A stretch of DNA of 64,000 bases from NCBI GenBank assembly GCA_913058245.1, contig CAJXQJ010000011.1, positions 1 to 64,000 on the forward strand, in the 5' to 3' direction. A program made the translations under genes and the position numbers. The notes below the pieces were generated by a model. It saw only the letters and a list, made by a program, of their open reading frames with translations. It searched no databases and had not been told where the DNA came from. Origin of the DNA: an uncultured Colwellia sp. (lineage in GTDB: Bacteria > Pseudomonadota > Gammaproteobacteria > Enterobacterales > Alteromonadaceae). Positions 1 through 9,745 of this stretch are shown piece by piece. Numbering within the stretch: the first letter of the stretch is position 1; each line of letters begins with the position of its first letter.

Positions 1-63
1 GAAATGCAGTAGCGCCGATGGTAGTGTGGGAGGTCCCATGTGAGAGTAGGACATTATCAGACT
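1..63 (+). rRNA. rrf: 5S ribosomal RNA, 3' part only
   Basis: The first 60-odd bases match the 3' half of gammaproteobacterial 5S rRNA: the words GTAGCGCCGATGGTAGTGTG and GAGAGTAGGACA lie at their usual places and the end (ATCAGAC) would pair with the missing 5' end. The gene runs off the left edge, so the window opens at the end of a ribosomal RNA operon. The exact 3' end is uncertain by a few bases. Confidence 0.9.
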
Positions 64-70
64 TCTTTTC

Positions 71-102
71 CAAGCCCTTGTCTATTGACAAGGGCTTTTT
101 TC
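71..102 (+). terminator. Rho-independent terminator of the rRNA operon
   Basis: An inverted repeat (AAGCCCTTGTC against GACAAGGGCTT, short loop) followed by a run of T directly after the 5S end. It separates the rRNA operon from epmA. Confidence 0.85.
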
Positions 103-147
103 GTTTAAGATATCAAATAAATAATTGTTGATAATAAGGATACTCTA

Positions 148-1128
148 ATGAGTGCATGGCAACCGAGTATGAGTTGGCAAGATGCCAAATTACGAGCAAA
201 AATACTTGTATCAGTGAGATCTTTTTTCTCTGCTCGCGATGTTATTGAAGTAGAAACACCTTTATTTTCAAACTCTACAATTACCGATGTTCATTTAGAC
301 GCTTTTACTACCGACTACAATTACTTTTCTGATAGTGATATTAATAGTTCAACTACATTGTACGCCCAAACTTCTCCTGAATATGCAATGAAGCGCTTGT
401 TAGCTGCTGGTTACGGTTGTTGTTTTCAATTATGCAAAGCATTTCGCCATGAACAGCACGGGCATCATCATAATCCTGAATTTACTATGCTTGAGTGGTA
501 TCGACTTGGCTTTGATCATTTTCAATTGATGGATGAATTGGCCGAATTTTTACAAGAAGTACTTGGTTGTAAAAGTACTGAGAGAATTAGTTATCAGGCT
601 TTATTTCTTCGTGAGGTAGGCATTGATCCCTTAAATACAACAAAAGCGCAATTGTTGAAAGTAATTAAAGAATATGGCGCTTTTAGTGATTGGTTGGCAG
701 CAGATAACAATAAAGATACTCTTTTGCAATTTATTATGGCTGAGCTAATTGAGCCTAAGGTTGGTAAAGAGGTTCCTTGTTTTGTTTATAATTTTCCTGC
801 AAGCCAAGCGTCACTTGCGAAAATATGCACAGAAGACGCTCGAGTGGCTGAACGATTTGAATGCTATTTTAGAGGACTTGAGTTAGCCAATGGCTTTAAT
901 GAATTGACTAATGCGGAACAACAGGTTGACAGATTTAAAGATGATAACAATAAACGAGCTGAGCTGAGTATGGCGCAGCGTCCTATTGATAAAAACTTTA
1001 TCGATGCTTTATCTCATGGTTTACCGACATGCGCCGGTGTTGCTTTAGGCATTGACCGCTTAATTATGTTAGCACTAAATCGAGACTCAATTGAGCAAGT
1101 ACTGAGTTTTCCAATAGATAGAGCCTAG
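148..1128 (+). CDS. epmA: EF-P--(R)-beta-lysine ligase EpmA (PoxA/GenX)
   Basis: A truncated lysyl-tRNA synthetase paralogue that attaches (R)-beta-lysine to a conserved lysine of elongation factor P, which eases ribosome stalling at polyproline. The 326 residues hold only the class II synthetase catalytic core, with no N-terminal anticodon-binding domain, as is usual for this family. Motif 2 (FRHEQHGHHHNPEF) is near residue 99 and motif 3 (GVALGIDRL) near residue 296. AAGGA stands about 6 bases before the ATG. Its stop is 2 bases from the end of the convergent ntrC. Neither efp nor epmB is in the window. Confidence 0.95.
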   Translation: MSAWQPSMSWQDAKLRAKILVSVRSFFSARDVIEVETPLFSNSTITDVHLDAFTTDYNYFSDSDINSSTTLYAQTSPEYAMKRLLAAGYGCCFQLCKAFRHEQHGHHHNPEFTMLEWYRLGFDHFQLMDELAEFLQEVLGCKSTERISYQALFLREVGIDPLNTTKAQLLKVIKEYGAFSDWLAADNNKDTLLQFIMAELIEPKVGKEVPCFVYNFPASQASLAKICTEDARVAERFECYFRGLELANGFNELTNAEQQVDRFKDDNNKRAELSMAQRPIDKNFIDALSHGLPTCAGVALGIDRLIMLALNRDSIEQVLSFPIDRA

Positions 1129-1130
1129 AA

Positions 1131-2540
1131 TTAGGAATTAGATATATTAAGTTCTTTAAGCTTCCTTGTCAGCGTATTTCTGCCCCAACCGAGACGTTTA
1201 GCAGCTTCTTGTTTATGGCCTTGTGTGTGCTTTAGAGCGCAGTTAAGTAGTATTTTTTCAAACTCAGGTAAAGCATTATCGATGATGTTACTACTACCTT
1301 GGGCTAATTCATTGTTAACCCAAGCTTTAAGACTCTCCTGCCAACTAAGCTCAGTATTGCTTATTGCTACAGCTTTATCTGTCAATTCGCTGGGTAAATC
1401 ATCTAACAGTATTTCTTTACCACTTGCCATAACCGTTAGAAAGCGACAAATATTTTCCAGTTGCCTAACGTTTCCGGGCCAATCACATTGTTCAAGGTAT
1501 ACCAATGTACTTTTATGTAGCGTTTTACTTTCGACGGAGAGCTCGTTAGCTGCTTGTTTCAAAAAGTGTAGGGCTAGTTGGGCAATGTCTTCTTTTCGCT
1601 CTCGCAAACTAGGAATGTGGATTCTAATGACATTGAGTCGGTGAAAAAGATCTTCACGAAATTCACTGCTATTAACGCGCTCTTCAAGGTTTTGGTGAGT
1701 TGCTGCAATAATTCTGACATCAACCTTTATCGGTGAATGGCCGCCTACACGGTAAAACTGCCCATCAGCTAATACCCGTAATAAACGTGTTTGTATATCA
1801 AGTGGCATATCACCTATTTCATCTAAAAACAGCGTTCCTTGATGAGCCTGTTCGAAACGGCCTTGCCGGACAGCATTAGCACCAGTAAACGCGCCTTTTT
1901 CGTGACCAAACAATTCAGATTCTATTAAATCTTTAGGGATTGCGGCCATATTAAGCGGGATAAATGGCGCGCTAGAACGAGGGCTGTGCATATGTAAGGC
2001 GTGGGCAACGAGCTCTTTACCCGTGCCAGACTCACCGTTAATTAATACGCTAATACTTGACCGAGACAATCGACCTATTGCTCTAAAGACTTCCTGCATA
2101 GAAGGTGCTGCGCCAATAATACCTACGTTGTCTACGGAAGGAATGTTAAGTTGCTTCTTTGATTTTAGTTCTTGGGCATGTGTTAATGCCCTATGGGTAA
2201 GGGATATCGCATCTTCAATATCAAATGGTTTAGGTAGATATTCGAAAGCGCCGCCTTGGTATGCGTTAACCGCACTATCTAAGTCTGAATGCGCAGTCAT
2301 GATGATCACTGGAATATCAGCAAATTTTTCGTTTATTTGGCCAAGAAGACTCATACCATCAATGTTTGGCATGCGAATATCAGAAATGATTACTTCGGGT
2401 TGATTATGCTCAAGTGCAACTAGAAGATCTTCAGGGTTGTGAAACGTTCCAACGCTGATATTAGCATTAGATAAAGCCTTTTCAAGAACCCAGCGAATTG
2501 AACTGTCGTCATCAACTATCCAAACTTGTTCTGTGATCAT
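1131..2540 (-). CDS. glnG: Nitrogen regulation response regulator NtrC
   Basis: Sigma-54 dependent activator of nitrogen-limitation genes, phosphorylated by NtrB. In 469 residues it has a receiver domain (acceptor Asp in VIISDIRMPN, near residue 54), an AAA+ domain with Walker A GESGTGKE and the sigma-54 contact loop GAFTGA, and a C-terminal Fis-type helix-turn-helix (EAAKRLGWGRNTLTRKL). The length equals the enterobacterial protein. The start overlaps the ntrB stop by one base (TAATG), which implies translational coupling. NtrC-type sites lie upstream of both ntrB and glnA in this window. Confidence 0.97.
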   Translation of the reverse strand: MITEQVWIVDDDSSIRWVLEKALSNANISVGTFHNPEDLLVALEHNQPEVIISDIRMPNIDGMSLLGQINEKFADIPVIIMTAHSDLDSAVNAYQGGAFEYLPKPFDIEDAISLTHRALTHAQELKSKKQLNIPSVDNVGIIGAAPSMQEVFRAIGRLSRSSISVLINGESGTGKELVAHALHMHSPRSSAPFIPLNMAAIPKDLIESELFGHEKGAFTGANAVRQGRFEQAHQGTLFLDEIGDMPLDIQTRLLRVLADGQFYRVGGHSPIKVDVRIIAATHQNLEERVNSSEFREDLFHRLNVIRIHIPSLRERKEDIAQLALHFLKQAANELSVESKTLHKSTLVYLEQCDWPGNVRQLENICRFLTVMASGKEILLDDLPSELTDKAVAISNTELSWQESLKAWVNNELAQGSSNIIDNALPEFEKILLNCALKHTQGHKQEAAKRLGWGRNTLTRKLKELNISNS

Positions 2541-3625
2541 TAACTTGCCTCGCGACTAAATGGTAATAAGATGGTGAATTTGGTATATCCGGGTCTGCTT
2601 TTACAAGAAAGCTTGCCGTTATGTTGATGGACTAATGTCTGACAGATTGATAAGCCAAGTCCTGTACCAGACGCTCGACCAGATACCATAGGATAAAATA
2701 ATGTGCTTTGAATATGATCAGGAATACCTGGGCCATTATCAATAATGCTAATTTCCGCACATAGCTTTATGCGCTTACCATTTATCGTTTTATTGCTAGC
2801 GGCACGCGTTTTTAAAGTTATTTGGTTACCTGCATTTAGCACTTGTATTGCATTGTTCACAATATTAATTACGGTTTGCTGTAGTTTGTCTTGATCAAAG
2901 ATTAAGTCAGGTATCGAAGGATCATAATCTCGCTTTAATACAATATTTTTCGGATTGTCGTATTGAATTAATTGGAAGACTTTTTCAATAACAATATGTA
3001 CATTTTGCAATTTCATGACCGGTAATTGGTTAGGCCCTAGCAAGCGGTCAACTAAGTTGGTTAACCTATCCGCTTGCTCGATGATCATGGCGGTATATTC
3101 TTTTTGCTCCTGATTAAGCTCTAAGTCTAACAATTGTGCTGCTCCACGAAGCCCACCGAGTGGGTTTTTAATTTCGTGCGCTAAACCTCGTATTAAATCT
3201 CGAGCTGACTCCCATTGCTGCTGCTGAAATGCTTCAGCACTAATTTGTTTTTGCTGATCTATCTGTTTGAATTCCAGCAAAATGTGTGGAAGATTTTCAA
3301 AGGTTACTGATGAGGCGGTAATTTCTACTGTGATCAGTCTATGATCAAAAAACTCGATAGTTACATCACTGTCACTAAATTCTTGTCCTGTGGTTAGTAA
3401 CTGCTGTAAGCGATCATTGTTGATAGGAGTGTTATAGAACACTTGCTCAATCGGCAATGTATACAACTTACTTAAACTCTTAACTAATAATGCTTCTGCA
3501 GCAGGGTTTACATAGCAAATGGCAAGCTGCTGATCTAACACCACAACTGCTGTTACCATTTGATTAGGCAATGCTTGTTGATAGTGCAACTTTAGCTTTT
3601 TTAAATTTACGGCATTATTAGACAT
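2540..3625 (-). CDS. glnL: Nitrogen regulation sensor kinase NtrB
   Basis: Cytoplasmic two-component histidine kinase/phosphatase acting on NtrC, normally controlled by PII. An N-terminal PAS-like domain is followed by the phosphoacceptor H-box (LAHEIKNPLGG) and an ATPase domain with N and G boxes (NIVNNAIQV, DNGPGIPD, GTGLGLSI). The reading frame extends to a TTG at 3640, but the sequence AAAGGATGATGATG points to the third ATG, near 3625, as the start, giving 361 residues. An NtrC-type palindrome lies just upstream, which suggests autoregulation of ntrBC separately from glnA. Confidence 0.95.
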   Translation of the reverse strand: MSNNAVNLKKLKLHYQQALPNQMVTAVVVLDQQLAICYVNPAAEALLVKSLSKLYTLPIEQVFYNTPINNDRLQQLLTTGQEFSDSDVTIEFFDHRLITVEITASSVTFENLPHILLEFKQIDQQKQISAEAFQQQQWESARDLIRGLAHEIKNPLGGLRGAAQLLDLELNQEQKEYTAMIIEQADRLTNLVDRLLGPNQLPVMKLQNVHIVIEKVFQLIQYDNPKNIVLKRDYDPSIPDLIFDQDKLQQTVINIVNNAIQVLNAGNQITLKTRAASNKTINGKRIKLCAEISIIDNGPGIPDHIQSTLFYPMVSGRASGTGLGLSICQTLVHQHNGKLSCKSRPGYTKFTILLPFSREAS

Positions 3626-3635
3626 CATCATCCTT

Positions 3636-3651
3636 TGCACCGAAATGGTGC
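3636..3651. promoter_or_regulatory. Predicted NtrC binding site upstream of ntrB
   Basis: The palindrome GCACC-N5-GGTGC, matching the NtrC consensus GCACY-N5-RGTGC, lies about 11 bases before the likely ntrB start. A further GGTGCAATGTGCAC stretch sits at about 3678-3691. Binding so close to the start would fit repression of an internal ntrBC promoter, as known for enterobacterial glnLp; that role here is inference. Confidence 0.75.
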
Positions 3652-3701
3652 GTTAAGTAACGAGTGTAAATAATTATGGTGCAATGTGCACTTAAATACT
3701 G

Positions 3702-4229
3702 CTAATTAGCCTTATTAACAGAGACTCTGTGCATATAAAACGTTACTGGGGAAGACGTTGCAATAACCTTGCCTTTATCACTGAGCAACGCCATTTTTAT
3801 TTGATGCTCGCCTCTATCTACATTTCGTAAAACAAACATAGAATGAGTTTGTGGCTTTTCATAAGGTTGGTCGTCTAGATATAGTTGAATTTTAAGCCCG
3901 CGCTTGAAAACAGGTTGAATACGACCAGAAACATAAACTGAGCCAGTATTGTCCCGAACTGTCGCATTGTTTTCTGGTTGAGTGATACTAACTTGATATT
4001 CTTCTTGAATTACTTTTGGTTTGATGTCTAATATCGAGGTATCAATATTAGACTTGACGGTATTTGGTTCTTTTACTTCGACTTCTTCAGCACCAGGTTT
4101 AGGACTATCGGAAAAGACTAACACCCCTTGCTCATTACGCCATACATATATTTTAGCCGAGCCTGCAAATAAAGGCGCAGCGAGTGTAAATAACACTAAA
4201 AATATGCATATTCGTGCGATATAAATCAA
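3702..4229 (-). CDS. Exported DUF4124-domain protein
   Basis: A 175-residue protein of unknown function. Residues 1-22 form a signal peptide (hydrophobic core then LFAGSA). A DUF4124-type segment follows (KIYVWRNEQGVLVFSDSPKP), then a beta-rich region resembling an immunoglobulin-like fold (residues about 78-168). The start appears to be TTG with AGGAA upstream; no better ATG exists. It sits between glnA and ntrB on the same strand, a common position for such proteins in gammaproteobacteria, so it may be partly co-transcribed with the nitrogen genes. A periplasmic location is inferred from the signal peptide. Confidence 0.8.
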   Translation of the reverse strand: MIYIARICIFLVLFTLAAPLFAGSAKIYVWRNEQGVLVFSDSPKPGAEEVEVKEPNTVKSNIDTSILDIKPKVIQEEYQVSITQPENNATVRDNTGSVYVSGRIQPVFKRGLKIQLYLDDQPYEKPQTHSMFVLRNVDRGEHQIKMALLSDKGKVIATSSPVTFYMHRVSVNKAN

Positions 4230-4293
4230 AAGTTAAGTTCCTGTTCCATAGGCCTATCTATTAATCTATCCAAATATTGTGCTTTTCGCCACA

Positions 4294-4322
4294 AAAAAAG
4301 CTCACCGAAGTGAGCTTTTTAT
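4294..4322 (-). terminator. Rho-independent terminator downstream of glnA
   Basis: A strong hairpin (AAAAGCTCAC-CGAA-GTGAGCTTTT) flanked by A and T runs, so it can work in either direction. It lies between the glnA stop and the DUF4124 gene and should limit read-through from glnA into ntrBC. Confidence 0.85.
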
Positions 4323-4342
4323 TAACTAACTTGTTGAATTAG

Positions 4343-5749
4343 TTAAACGCTGTAGTACATATCGAACTCAACAGGGTGTGTTGTTGAGTTTAATAATTCA
4401 ACTTCTTCACGCTTCAGACCAATGTATGCATTGATCATATCTTTATCCATAACACCGCCTTCTGTTAAGAAGTCCATGTCATTTTCTAATGCATCAAGTG
4501 CTTCTTCTAATGAAGCTGCTACTTGTGGAATAGCTAACGCTTCTTCCGCAGGTAAGTCGTATAAATCTTTATCCATAGCATCGCCAGGATGGATTTTGTT
4601 TTTGATGCCGTCAAGGCCAGCCATTAGCATTGCTGAGAAAGCTAAGTATGGGTTTGCTGTTGGATCAGGGAAACGCACTTCAATACGCATTGCTTTTGGT
4701 GTTGGCACGATTGGGATACGAATAGATGCTGAACGGTTACGAGCTGAATATGCAAGCATTACCGGCGCTTCAAAACCAGGAACAAGACGTTTGTATGAGT
4801 TAGTTGAAGCATTAGTGAAAGCATTTAGTGCTTTAGCGTGCTTGATAATACCACCAACATAGTAAAGTGCTGTTTCTGATAAACCGCCGTATTTGTCACC
4901 AGCAAATAAGTTAACACCATCTTTAGCAAGAGATTGGTGAACGTGCATGCCAGTACCGTTGTCACCTACAATTGGTTTTGGCATAAAAGTCGCTGTTTTG
5001 CCGTATGCATGTGCAACATTATGAACAACATATTTGTATATTTGTACTTCGTCAGCTTTAAGTACCATAGTATTAAAACGACAAGCAATTTCGTTTTGAC
5101 CAGCAGTCGCTACTTCATGGTGATGTGCTTCAACAACTAAGCCCATTTCTTCCATTACTAAACACATAGCTGAACGTAAGTCTTGAGAAGAATCTACTGG
5201 TGCTACTGGGAAGTATCCGCCTTTAACACCAGGACGATGGCCTGTGTTACCTTCTTCATAAGAAGTGCCTGAATTCCATTTTGCTTCTTTATCATCAATC
5301 TTATAGAAAGAACCACTCATATCTGTGTGGAAACGTACATCATCAAATACGAAGAACTCTGGCTCTGGACCAATTAGTACAGTATCTGCAATACCTGTAC
5401 TACGCATGTAGTCTTCAGCGCGTTTTGCTACTGAACGAGGGTCACGGCTGTAACCTTGCATGGTAGCTGGCTCAACGATGTCACAACGAATGTTTAATGT
5501 TACAGCTTCAGTAAATGGGTCAAGTACAGCTGAATCAGCATCAGGCATCATCACCATGTCTGATTCATTAATACCTTTCCAGCCTTCAATAGAAGAACCG
5601 TCAAACATTTTACCGTCTTCAAAGAAGTCTTCATTTACTTGATGATGAGGAATTGAAACGTGTTGCTCTTTACCTTTTGAGTCAGTAAAGCGTAAATCAA
5701 CAAACTTGACGTCATGTTCTTTAATTAAATCTAAAACTGCGTTTGACAT
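4343..5749 (-). CDS. glnA: Glutamine synthetase, type I
   Basis: Makes glutamine from glutamate, ammonia and ATP; the main ammonia-assimilating enzyme. The 468 residues match the bacterial GSI-beta dodecameric form. Visible motifs are FDGSSIEGW near the N terminus, the ATP-binding [11 protein letters not shown], the glutamate-flap and arginine region (NRSASIRIP) and the adenylylation site around Tyr in DLYDLPAEE, so control by GlnE adenylylation is expected. GGAGAC precedes the ATG. A sigma-54 type promoter and at least one NtrC site lie upstream, fitting nitrogen-regulated expression. Confidence 0.98.
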   Translation of the reverse strand: MSNAVLDLIKEHDVKFVDLRFTDSKGKEQHVSIPHHQVNEDFFEDGKMFDGSSIEGWKGINESDMVMMPDADSAVLDPFTEAVTLNIRCDIVEPATMQGYSRDPRSVAKRAEDYMRSTGIADTVLIGPEPEFFVFDDVRFHTDMSGSFYKIDDKEAKWNSGTSYEEGNTGHRPGVKGGYFPVAPVDSSQDLRSAMCLVMEEMGLVVEAHHHEVATAGQNEIACRFNTMVLKADEVQIYKYVVHNVAHAYGKTATFMPKPIVGDNGTGMHVHQSLAKDGVNLFAGDKYGGLSETALYYVGGIIKHAKALNAFTNASTNSYKRLVPGFEAPVMLAYSARNRSASIRIPIVPTPKAMRIEVRFPDPTANPYLAFSAMLMAGLDGIKNKIHPGDAMDKDLYDLPAEEALAIPQVAASLEEALDALENDMDFLTEGGVMDKDMINAYIGLKREEVELLNSTTHPVEFDMYYSV

Positions 5750-5812
5750 TGATAGTCTCCGGTATCGTTAGTTCTTCAAATTTCAAAAATACATTTTCTA
5801 TTGTTTGAGCAT

Positions 5813-5830
5813 AAGCGAGTATTGTGCCAA
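5813..5830 (-). promoter_or_regulatory. Predicted sigma-54 promoter of glnA
   Basis: Read on the minus strand: TGGCAC-AATAC-TCGCT, which matches the -24/-12 consensus TGGCAC-N5-TTGCW with one mismatch in the -12 box. It lies about 65-80 bases upstream of the glnA ATG and about 60 bases downstream of an NtrC-type palindrome, the expected geometry. Confidence 0.75.
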
Positions 5831-5880
5831 TAGTAAAGCTATTGAAATGTATCGTTTTATTTTTTTTACCTAATATCGTT

Positions 5881-5897
5881 TGCACTAATTTGGTGCG
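5881..5897. promoter_or_regulatory. Predicted NtrC binding site upstream of glnA
   Basis: GCACT-AATTT-GGTGC matches the NtrC consensus and closely resembles known enterobacterial glnA sites. A weaker half-site (GTGGTGCA) follows at 5912-5919. The 317-base stretch between glnA and typA holds these sites, the glnA sigma-54 promoter and the typA leader; I see no gene in it. Confidence 0.75.
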
Positions 5898-6066
5898 AGC
5901 AATGTTGTATTGTGGTGCAGATGCTCTAATTTGGGTATTTGAACTATTTTAGTTTAAAACTAAAGGCCTAATGTGAATTAATTTATATTTCTTCAGGACA
6001 GTATATTTGTTGCTACTTCTCCTGTACAATACGCGCCCAATTATAGCCCTATTGAGCAAAACGCCC

Positions 6067-7884
6067 GTGTTAGATAAATTACGTAATGTTGCCATCATCG
6101 CCCACGTTGACCATGGTAAAACAACCTTGGTTGATAAGTTATTAGATCAGTCAGGTACGCTTGACGCAAGAAATGGTCTTGAAGAACGTGTTATGGATTC
6201 AAATGATATCGAAAAAGAACGCGGTATCACAATTTTAGCAAAAAACACTGCTATTAACTGGGGCGACTACCGTGTAAACATTGTAGATACTCCAGGCCAT
6301 GCTGACTTTGGTGGTGAAGTAGAGCGTGTTATGTCAATGGTAGACTCTGTACTACTAATTGTTGACGCGCAAGAGGGCCCAATGCCTCAAACGCGTTTTG
6401 TAACCAAAAAAGCGTTTGCTCAAGGCTTAAAGCCGATTGTAGTCATTAACAAAATTGACAAGCCTGGTGCACGTCCTGAGTGGGTTATGGATCAAGTTTT
6501 CGATTTGTTTGATAACTTAGGTGCTACTGACGACCAGTTGGATTTCCAAGTTGTTTATGCTTCAGCCATCAATGGTTGGGCTTCAATGGAAGAAGGCGAA
6601 GTAGGTACTGATATGACACCTCTTTTCCAAACCATTGTTGATCAAGTACCTGTGCCGGATGCTGATTTGGAAGGCGCATTCCAAATGCAAATCTCTCAAC
6701 TTGATTACAGCTCTTATTTAGGTGTTATTGGTGTAGGTCGTATTACTCGTGGTAGCGTTAAACCAAACCAGCAAGTAACGGTTGAAGGTGCTAACGGTAA
6801 ACTTCATAACGGTAAAGTAGGTAAAGTATTCGGTTACTTAGGCTTAGAGCGTAATGAAACAGATATTGCTCATGCTGGTGATATTATTGCCATTACTGGT
6901 TTAGGTGAATTAAAGATTTCTGATACTATTTGTTGTCCAAACGAAGTAGATGCTTTACCACCGCTGTCAGTTGATGAACCAACAATTAACATGACTTTCC
7001 AAGTAAATACTTCACCATTTTCTGGTCAAGAAGGTAAGTATGTTACTTCACGTAACATCAAAGATCGCTTAGATAAAGAGCTAGTACACAACGTAGCACT
7101 ACGTGTAGAACAACTAGACGATCCTGATAAGTTTAAAGTATCAGGTCGTGGTGAACTTCATTTAGGTATTTTAATTGAAAACATGCGTCGTGAAGGTTAC
7201 GAATTAGCTGTTTCTCGCCCTGAAGTAATTATGCGTGAAGTTGATGGTCAGTTAGAAGAACCGTATGAAACTGTGACTATTGATGTTGAAGAACAGCACC
7301 AAGGTCCAATCATGGAAAAAATGGGTGTTCGCAAAGCAGAACTTACTGATATGGCACCGGATGGTAAAGGTCGTATTCGTATGGACTTTATCATGCCAAG
7401 TCGTGGTTTAATTGGATTCCAAACTGAGTTTATGACATTAACTTCAGGCTCAGGCTTGATTTACCATACATTCTTACAATATGGTCCGCATAAAGGTGGC
7501 GATATTGGTCAACGCTTAAATGGTGTTATGATCGCAAATGCTACTGGTAAAGCACTAACCAATGCACTATTCAACTTACAATCTCGCGGTCGTATGTTGA
7601 TTGGTCACGGTCTTGATATTTATGAAGGTCAAATTATCGGTATTCACTCACGTGATAACGACTTAACGGTAAATGCGCTTAAAGGTAAGCAATTAACTAA
7701 TGTTCGTTCATCAGGTACTGATGAAGCGCAAACGTTAACGCCACCTATTTTAATGTCATTAGAGCAAGCGTTAGAGTTTATTGATAATGACGAATTAGTT
7801 GAAGTTACACCTGACAGCATTCGTATTCGTAAGAAGTTCTTAAAAGAATCTGATCGTAAACGCGAAAGCCGTACAGCTAAATAG
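6067..7884 (+). CDS. typA: Ribosome-associated translational GTPase TypA/BipA
   Basis: A ribosome-binding GTPase of the EF-G family, linked to stress and cold adaptation and late 50S assembly. From the GTG at 6067 it is 605 residues, the usual family size, beginning [20 protein letters not shown]; the open frame continues upstream to a TTG at 6007 but those extra 20 residues have no family counterpart. G motifs: [15 protein letters not shown] (switch), [20 protein letters not shown]-like domains III and V and the TypA-specific C-terminal domain follow. The ribosome binding site is weak, so the exact start is the main uncertainty. A strong terminator follows. Confidence 0.97.
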   Translation: MLDKLRNVAIIAHVDHGKTTLVDKLLDQSGTLDARNGLEERVMDSNDIEKERGITILAKNTAINWGDYRVNIVDTPGHADFGGEVERVMSMVDSVLLIVDAQEGPMPQTRFVTKKAFAQGLKPIVVINKIDKPGARPEWVMDQVFDLFDNLGATDDQLDFQVVYASAINGWASMEEGEVGTDMTPLFQTIVDQVPVPDADLEGAFQMQISQLDYSSYLGVIGVGRITRGSVKPNQQVTVEGANGKLHNGKVGKVFGYLGLERNETDIAHAGDIIAITGLGELKISDTICCPNEVDALPPLSVDEPTINMTFQVNTSPFSGQEGKYVTSRNIKDRLDKELVHNVALRVEQLDDPDKFKVSGRGELHLGILIENMRREGYELAVSRPEVIMREVDGQLEEPYETVTIDVEEQHQGPIMEKMGVRKAELTDMAPDGKGRIRMDFIMPSRGLIGFQTEFMTLTSGSGLIYHTFLQYGPHKGGDIGQRLNGVMIANATGKALTNALFNLQSRGRMLIGHGLDIYEGQIIGIHSRDNDLTVNALKGKQLTNVRSSGTDEAQTLTPPILMSLEQALEFIDNDELVEVTPDSIRIRKKFLKESDRKRESRTAK

Positions 7885-7903
7885 TTTTAATTAAAAGCTT
7901 GTC

Positions 7904-7937
7904 AAAAGCCATCTAGGGAGATCTAGGTGGCTTTTTT
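7904..7937 (+). terminator. Rho-independent terminator after typA
   Basis: Inverted repeat AAAAGCCATCTAG / CTAGGTGGCTTTTTT with a six-base loop and T run, 20 bases after the typA stop. Confidence 0.85.
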
Positions 7938-8197
7938 GTGCGATATAACTTGTCGACCAGAGTCTCTCTATGTAAGACATGTCTCAAAATGCTATAGGCT
8001 ATAATCAGCCATAACATAGCGGACCAATATTAATTCTAATAAAATCAGCTTATTAAAATTATAAATAACTTATTTCTCGCTTTTTTTAAATTTCCTTAAT
8101 TTTCAATTTTTCTTCTACCTTTTAGTATTTATTACTGATGCTATATTTAATACATCTAATAGCCGTAGTGAATTCAGCCATATAGGAAGGCAAAATT
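7938..8197. other. AT-rich intergenic stretch, no gene seen
   Basis: Very AT-rich sequence between the typA terminator and a small gene. I see no open frame of note, RNA or repeat. It presumably carries the promoter of the 8198 gene; GGAAGG just upstream of that ATG is a good ribosome binding site. Confidence 0.5.
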
Positions 8198-8380
8198 ATG
8201 GAACCAAGTAAACTATCGCGATTGAATTGTTTATTTGAAAAAGCCGTTGCTAATAATGCAAAGTTATTAGAAAAGCGTGAGCTCAATGCGCTATATAATG
8301 AATTTATTAATGATGGGCGAGATCACAAAGCGAGTAATACAGTAGAGTTTCCCATTAAATCGAGATTAACTGCTGGATAG
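8198..8380 (+). CDS. Small hypothetical protein, 60 residues
   Basis: Short open frame with a clear ribosome binding site (AGGAAGG, 8 bases before the ATG). The product is hydrophilic, mostly helical in character (LFEKAVANNAKLLEKRELNALYNEF), has no signal or membrane segment and ends in a basic tail. I do not recognise a family. It is followed 45 bases later by another small frame on the same strand with its own ribosome binding site, so the two may form a unit. Confidence 0.6.
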   Translation: MEPSKLSRLNCLFEKAVANNAKLLEKRELNALYNEFINDGRDHKASNTVEFPIKSRLTAG

Positions 8381-8425
8381 AAATACCAATAAAATAATAA
8401 TTATAATAAAGAAAAGGATATTTCG

Positions 8426-8584
8426 ATGTCACCCGAACAGCTTCAAACGCTACAGAAGCTAAGTCAGCTATTTGAAGACGGCTTAGCAGGACCAAAACAG
8501 GTGAAGCAATTGTCAGAATTGCTTGCTGAAATCAATCAACGCATTGATACACCTGAAGATAATTTTGAAGAACTGTTTTTATAG
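8426..8584 (+). CDS. Small acidic hypothetical protein, 52 residues
   Basis: Begins MSPEQLQTLQKLSQLFEDG and ends DNFEELFL. AAAAGGA stands 7 bases before the ATG. The sequence is a likely two-helix, strongly acidic peptide with no cysteine or membrane segment. No family recognised. Its spacing behind the 60-residue gene, its good ribosome binding site and protein-like composition support it as real, but conservation in relatives would be needed to be sure. Confidence 0.55.
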   Translation: MSPEQLQTLQKLSQLFEDGLAGPKQVKQLSELLAEINQRIDTPEDNFEELFL

Positions 8585-8783
8585 TGATTTTGTTACTGAT
8601 TAATAAAATGCTATAGCTAACTGTAAATTAGAGAAAAGTATTAGCTATTTTTGATACTTTTTGCCTACCTATTTGTAACAATTCACTATCACTCCTATTA
8701 CCATTCCCTTAATATATAACTATGCGCTTATCGAAACAGTGCTTTAGAGTAATTAACTGACAAAATAACCAATAGTGGACTTT

Positions 8784-9653
8784 ATGTTTGATCAATTTGA
8801 AAAAATTAAACAGCACCGTTTTACAGAGCGCATTTTTAGCTTTCTATTATTATTTTATAGCAACTTAAAAAAAGAACATATTCATGTAACTGCTGGTTAT
8901 CTATCATACGTTACATTGATGTCATTGGTACCTTTAATCGTCGTCATGTTGTCAATGATGACAGCTTTTCCTATTTTTTCTGAAATTCGTGAATTGATAG
9001 AGAATTTTGTTTATCAAAACTTTGTTCCTGCATCTGGTGATGTGGTACGTGAATATATAACGGGGTTTGTCAGTAATACTTCGAAAATGTCAGCTGTTGC
9101 AATTACAGCACTCTTTATTCTTGCCATGCTCCTTATTTCTGCCATTGATAAATGCTTAAATAAATTATGGCGTATCAATGAGAAACGACAAGTAATGACC
9201 TCATTTTCTATGTACTGGATGGTCTTAACTTTAGGTCCGGTGTTAGTTGGTAGTAGTTTGGTTATGACCTCCTACATAATTTCATTAGTATCGCTTGGTG
9301 ATTATGACTTTCTAGGATTAACCAATATTCTTGTTAGAGCATTGCCATTACTTGCCTCTATTGCGGCATTCTTTATTTTATATATGGTGGTGCCAAATAA
9401 AGTTATACCGGCTAAGTTTGCTTTTGCTGGTGCAACACTAGCAGCTATTTTATTTGAGGTGGCGAAAAAATCATTTGCCATCTATGTTACTCAATTGCCA
9501 TCATACCAAGTAATTTATGGGGCATTATCGAGTATTCCAATTTTATTTTTGTGGGTTTATTTAAGTTGGTTAGTCGTTTTAGTTGGCGCATTGTTTACTG
9601 TTTCTTTAGAAGATTTTGAGGAAAAACGTTTAGCAAAATTGACAGAGAAATAA
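8784..9653 (+). CDS. YihY/BrkB family inner membrane protein
   Basis: A polytopic membrane protein of the YihY (formerly mis-called ribonuclease BN) family; function not established, a transport role has been proposed. About six membrane segments can be seen, with the family features [18 protein letters not shown] near the N terminus and [19 protein letters not shown] near the C terminus. Length about 289 residues, normal for the family. A GTG at 8775 is in frame, but GTGGA placed 4 bases before the ATG at 8784 favours the ATG. It stands alone between two small genes and the aminopeptidase. Confidence 0.88.
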   Translation: MFDQFEKIKQHRFTERIFSFLLLFYSNLKKEHIHVTAGYLSYVTLMSLVPLIVVMLSMMTAFPIFSEIRELIENFVYQNFVPASGDVVREYITGFVSNTSKMSAVAITALFILAMLLISAIDKCLNKLWRINEKRQVMTSFSMYWMVLTLGPVLVGSSLVMTSYIISLVSLGDYDFLGLTNILVRALPLLASIAAFFILYMVVPNKVIPAKFAFAGATLAAILFEVAKKSFAIYVTQLPSYQVIYGALSSIPILFLWVYLSWLVVLVGALFTVSLEDFEEKRLAKLTEK

Positions 9654-9745
9654 GCAGGTTAGTTAACAGTTTCAATTGCTAACTTAAAATCGCAATTTAT
9701 AGTGTTAGTTACTAAACTGATTATATTCTCGCCAAGGAGGAATAT

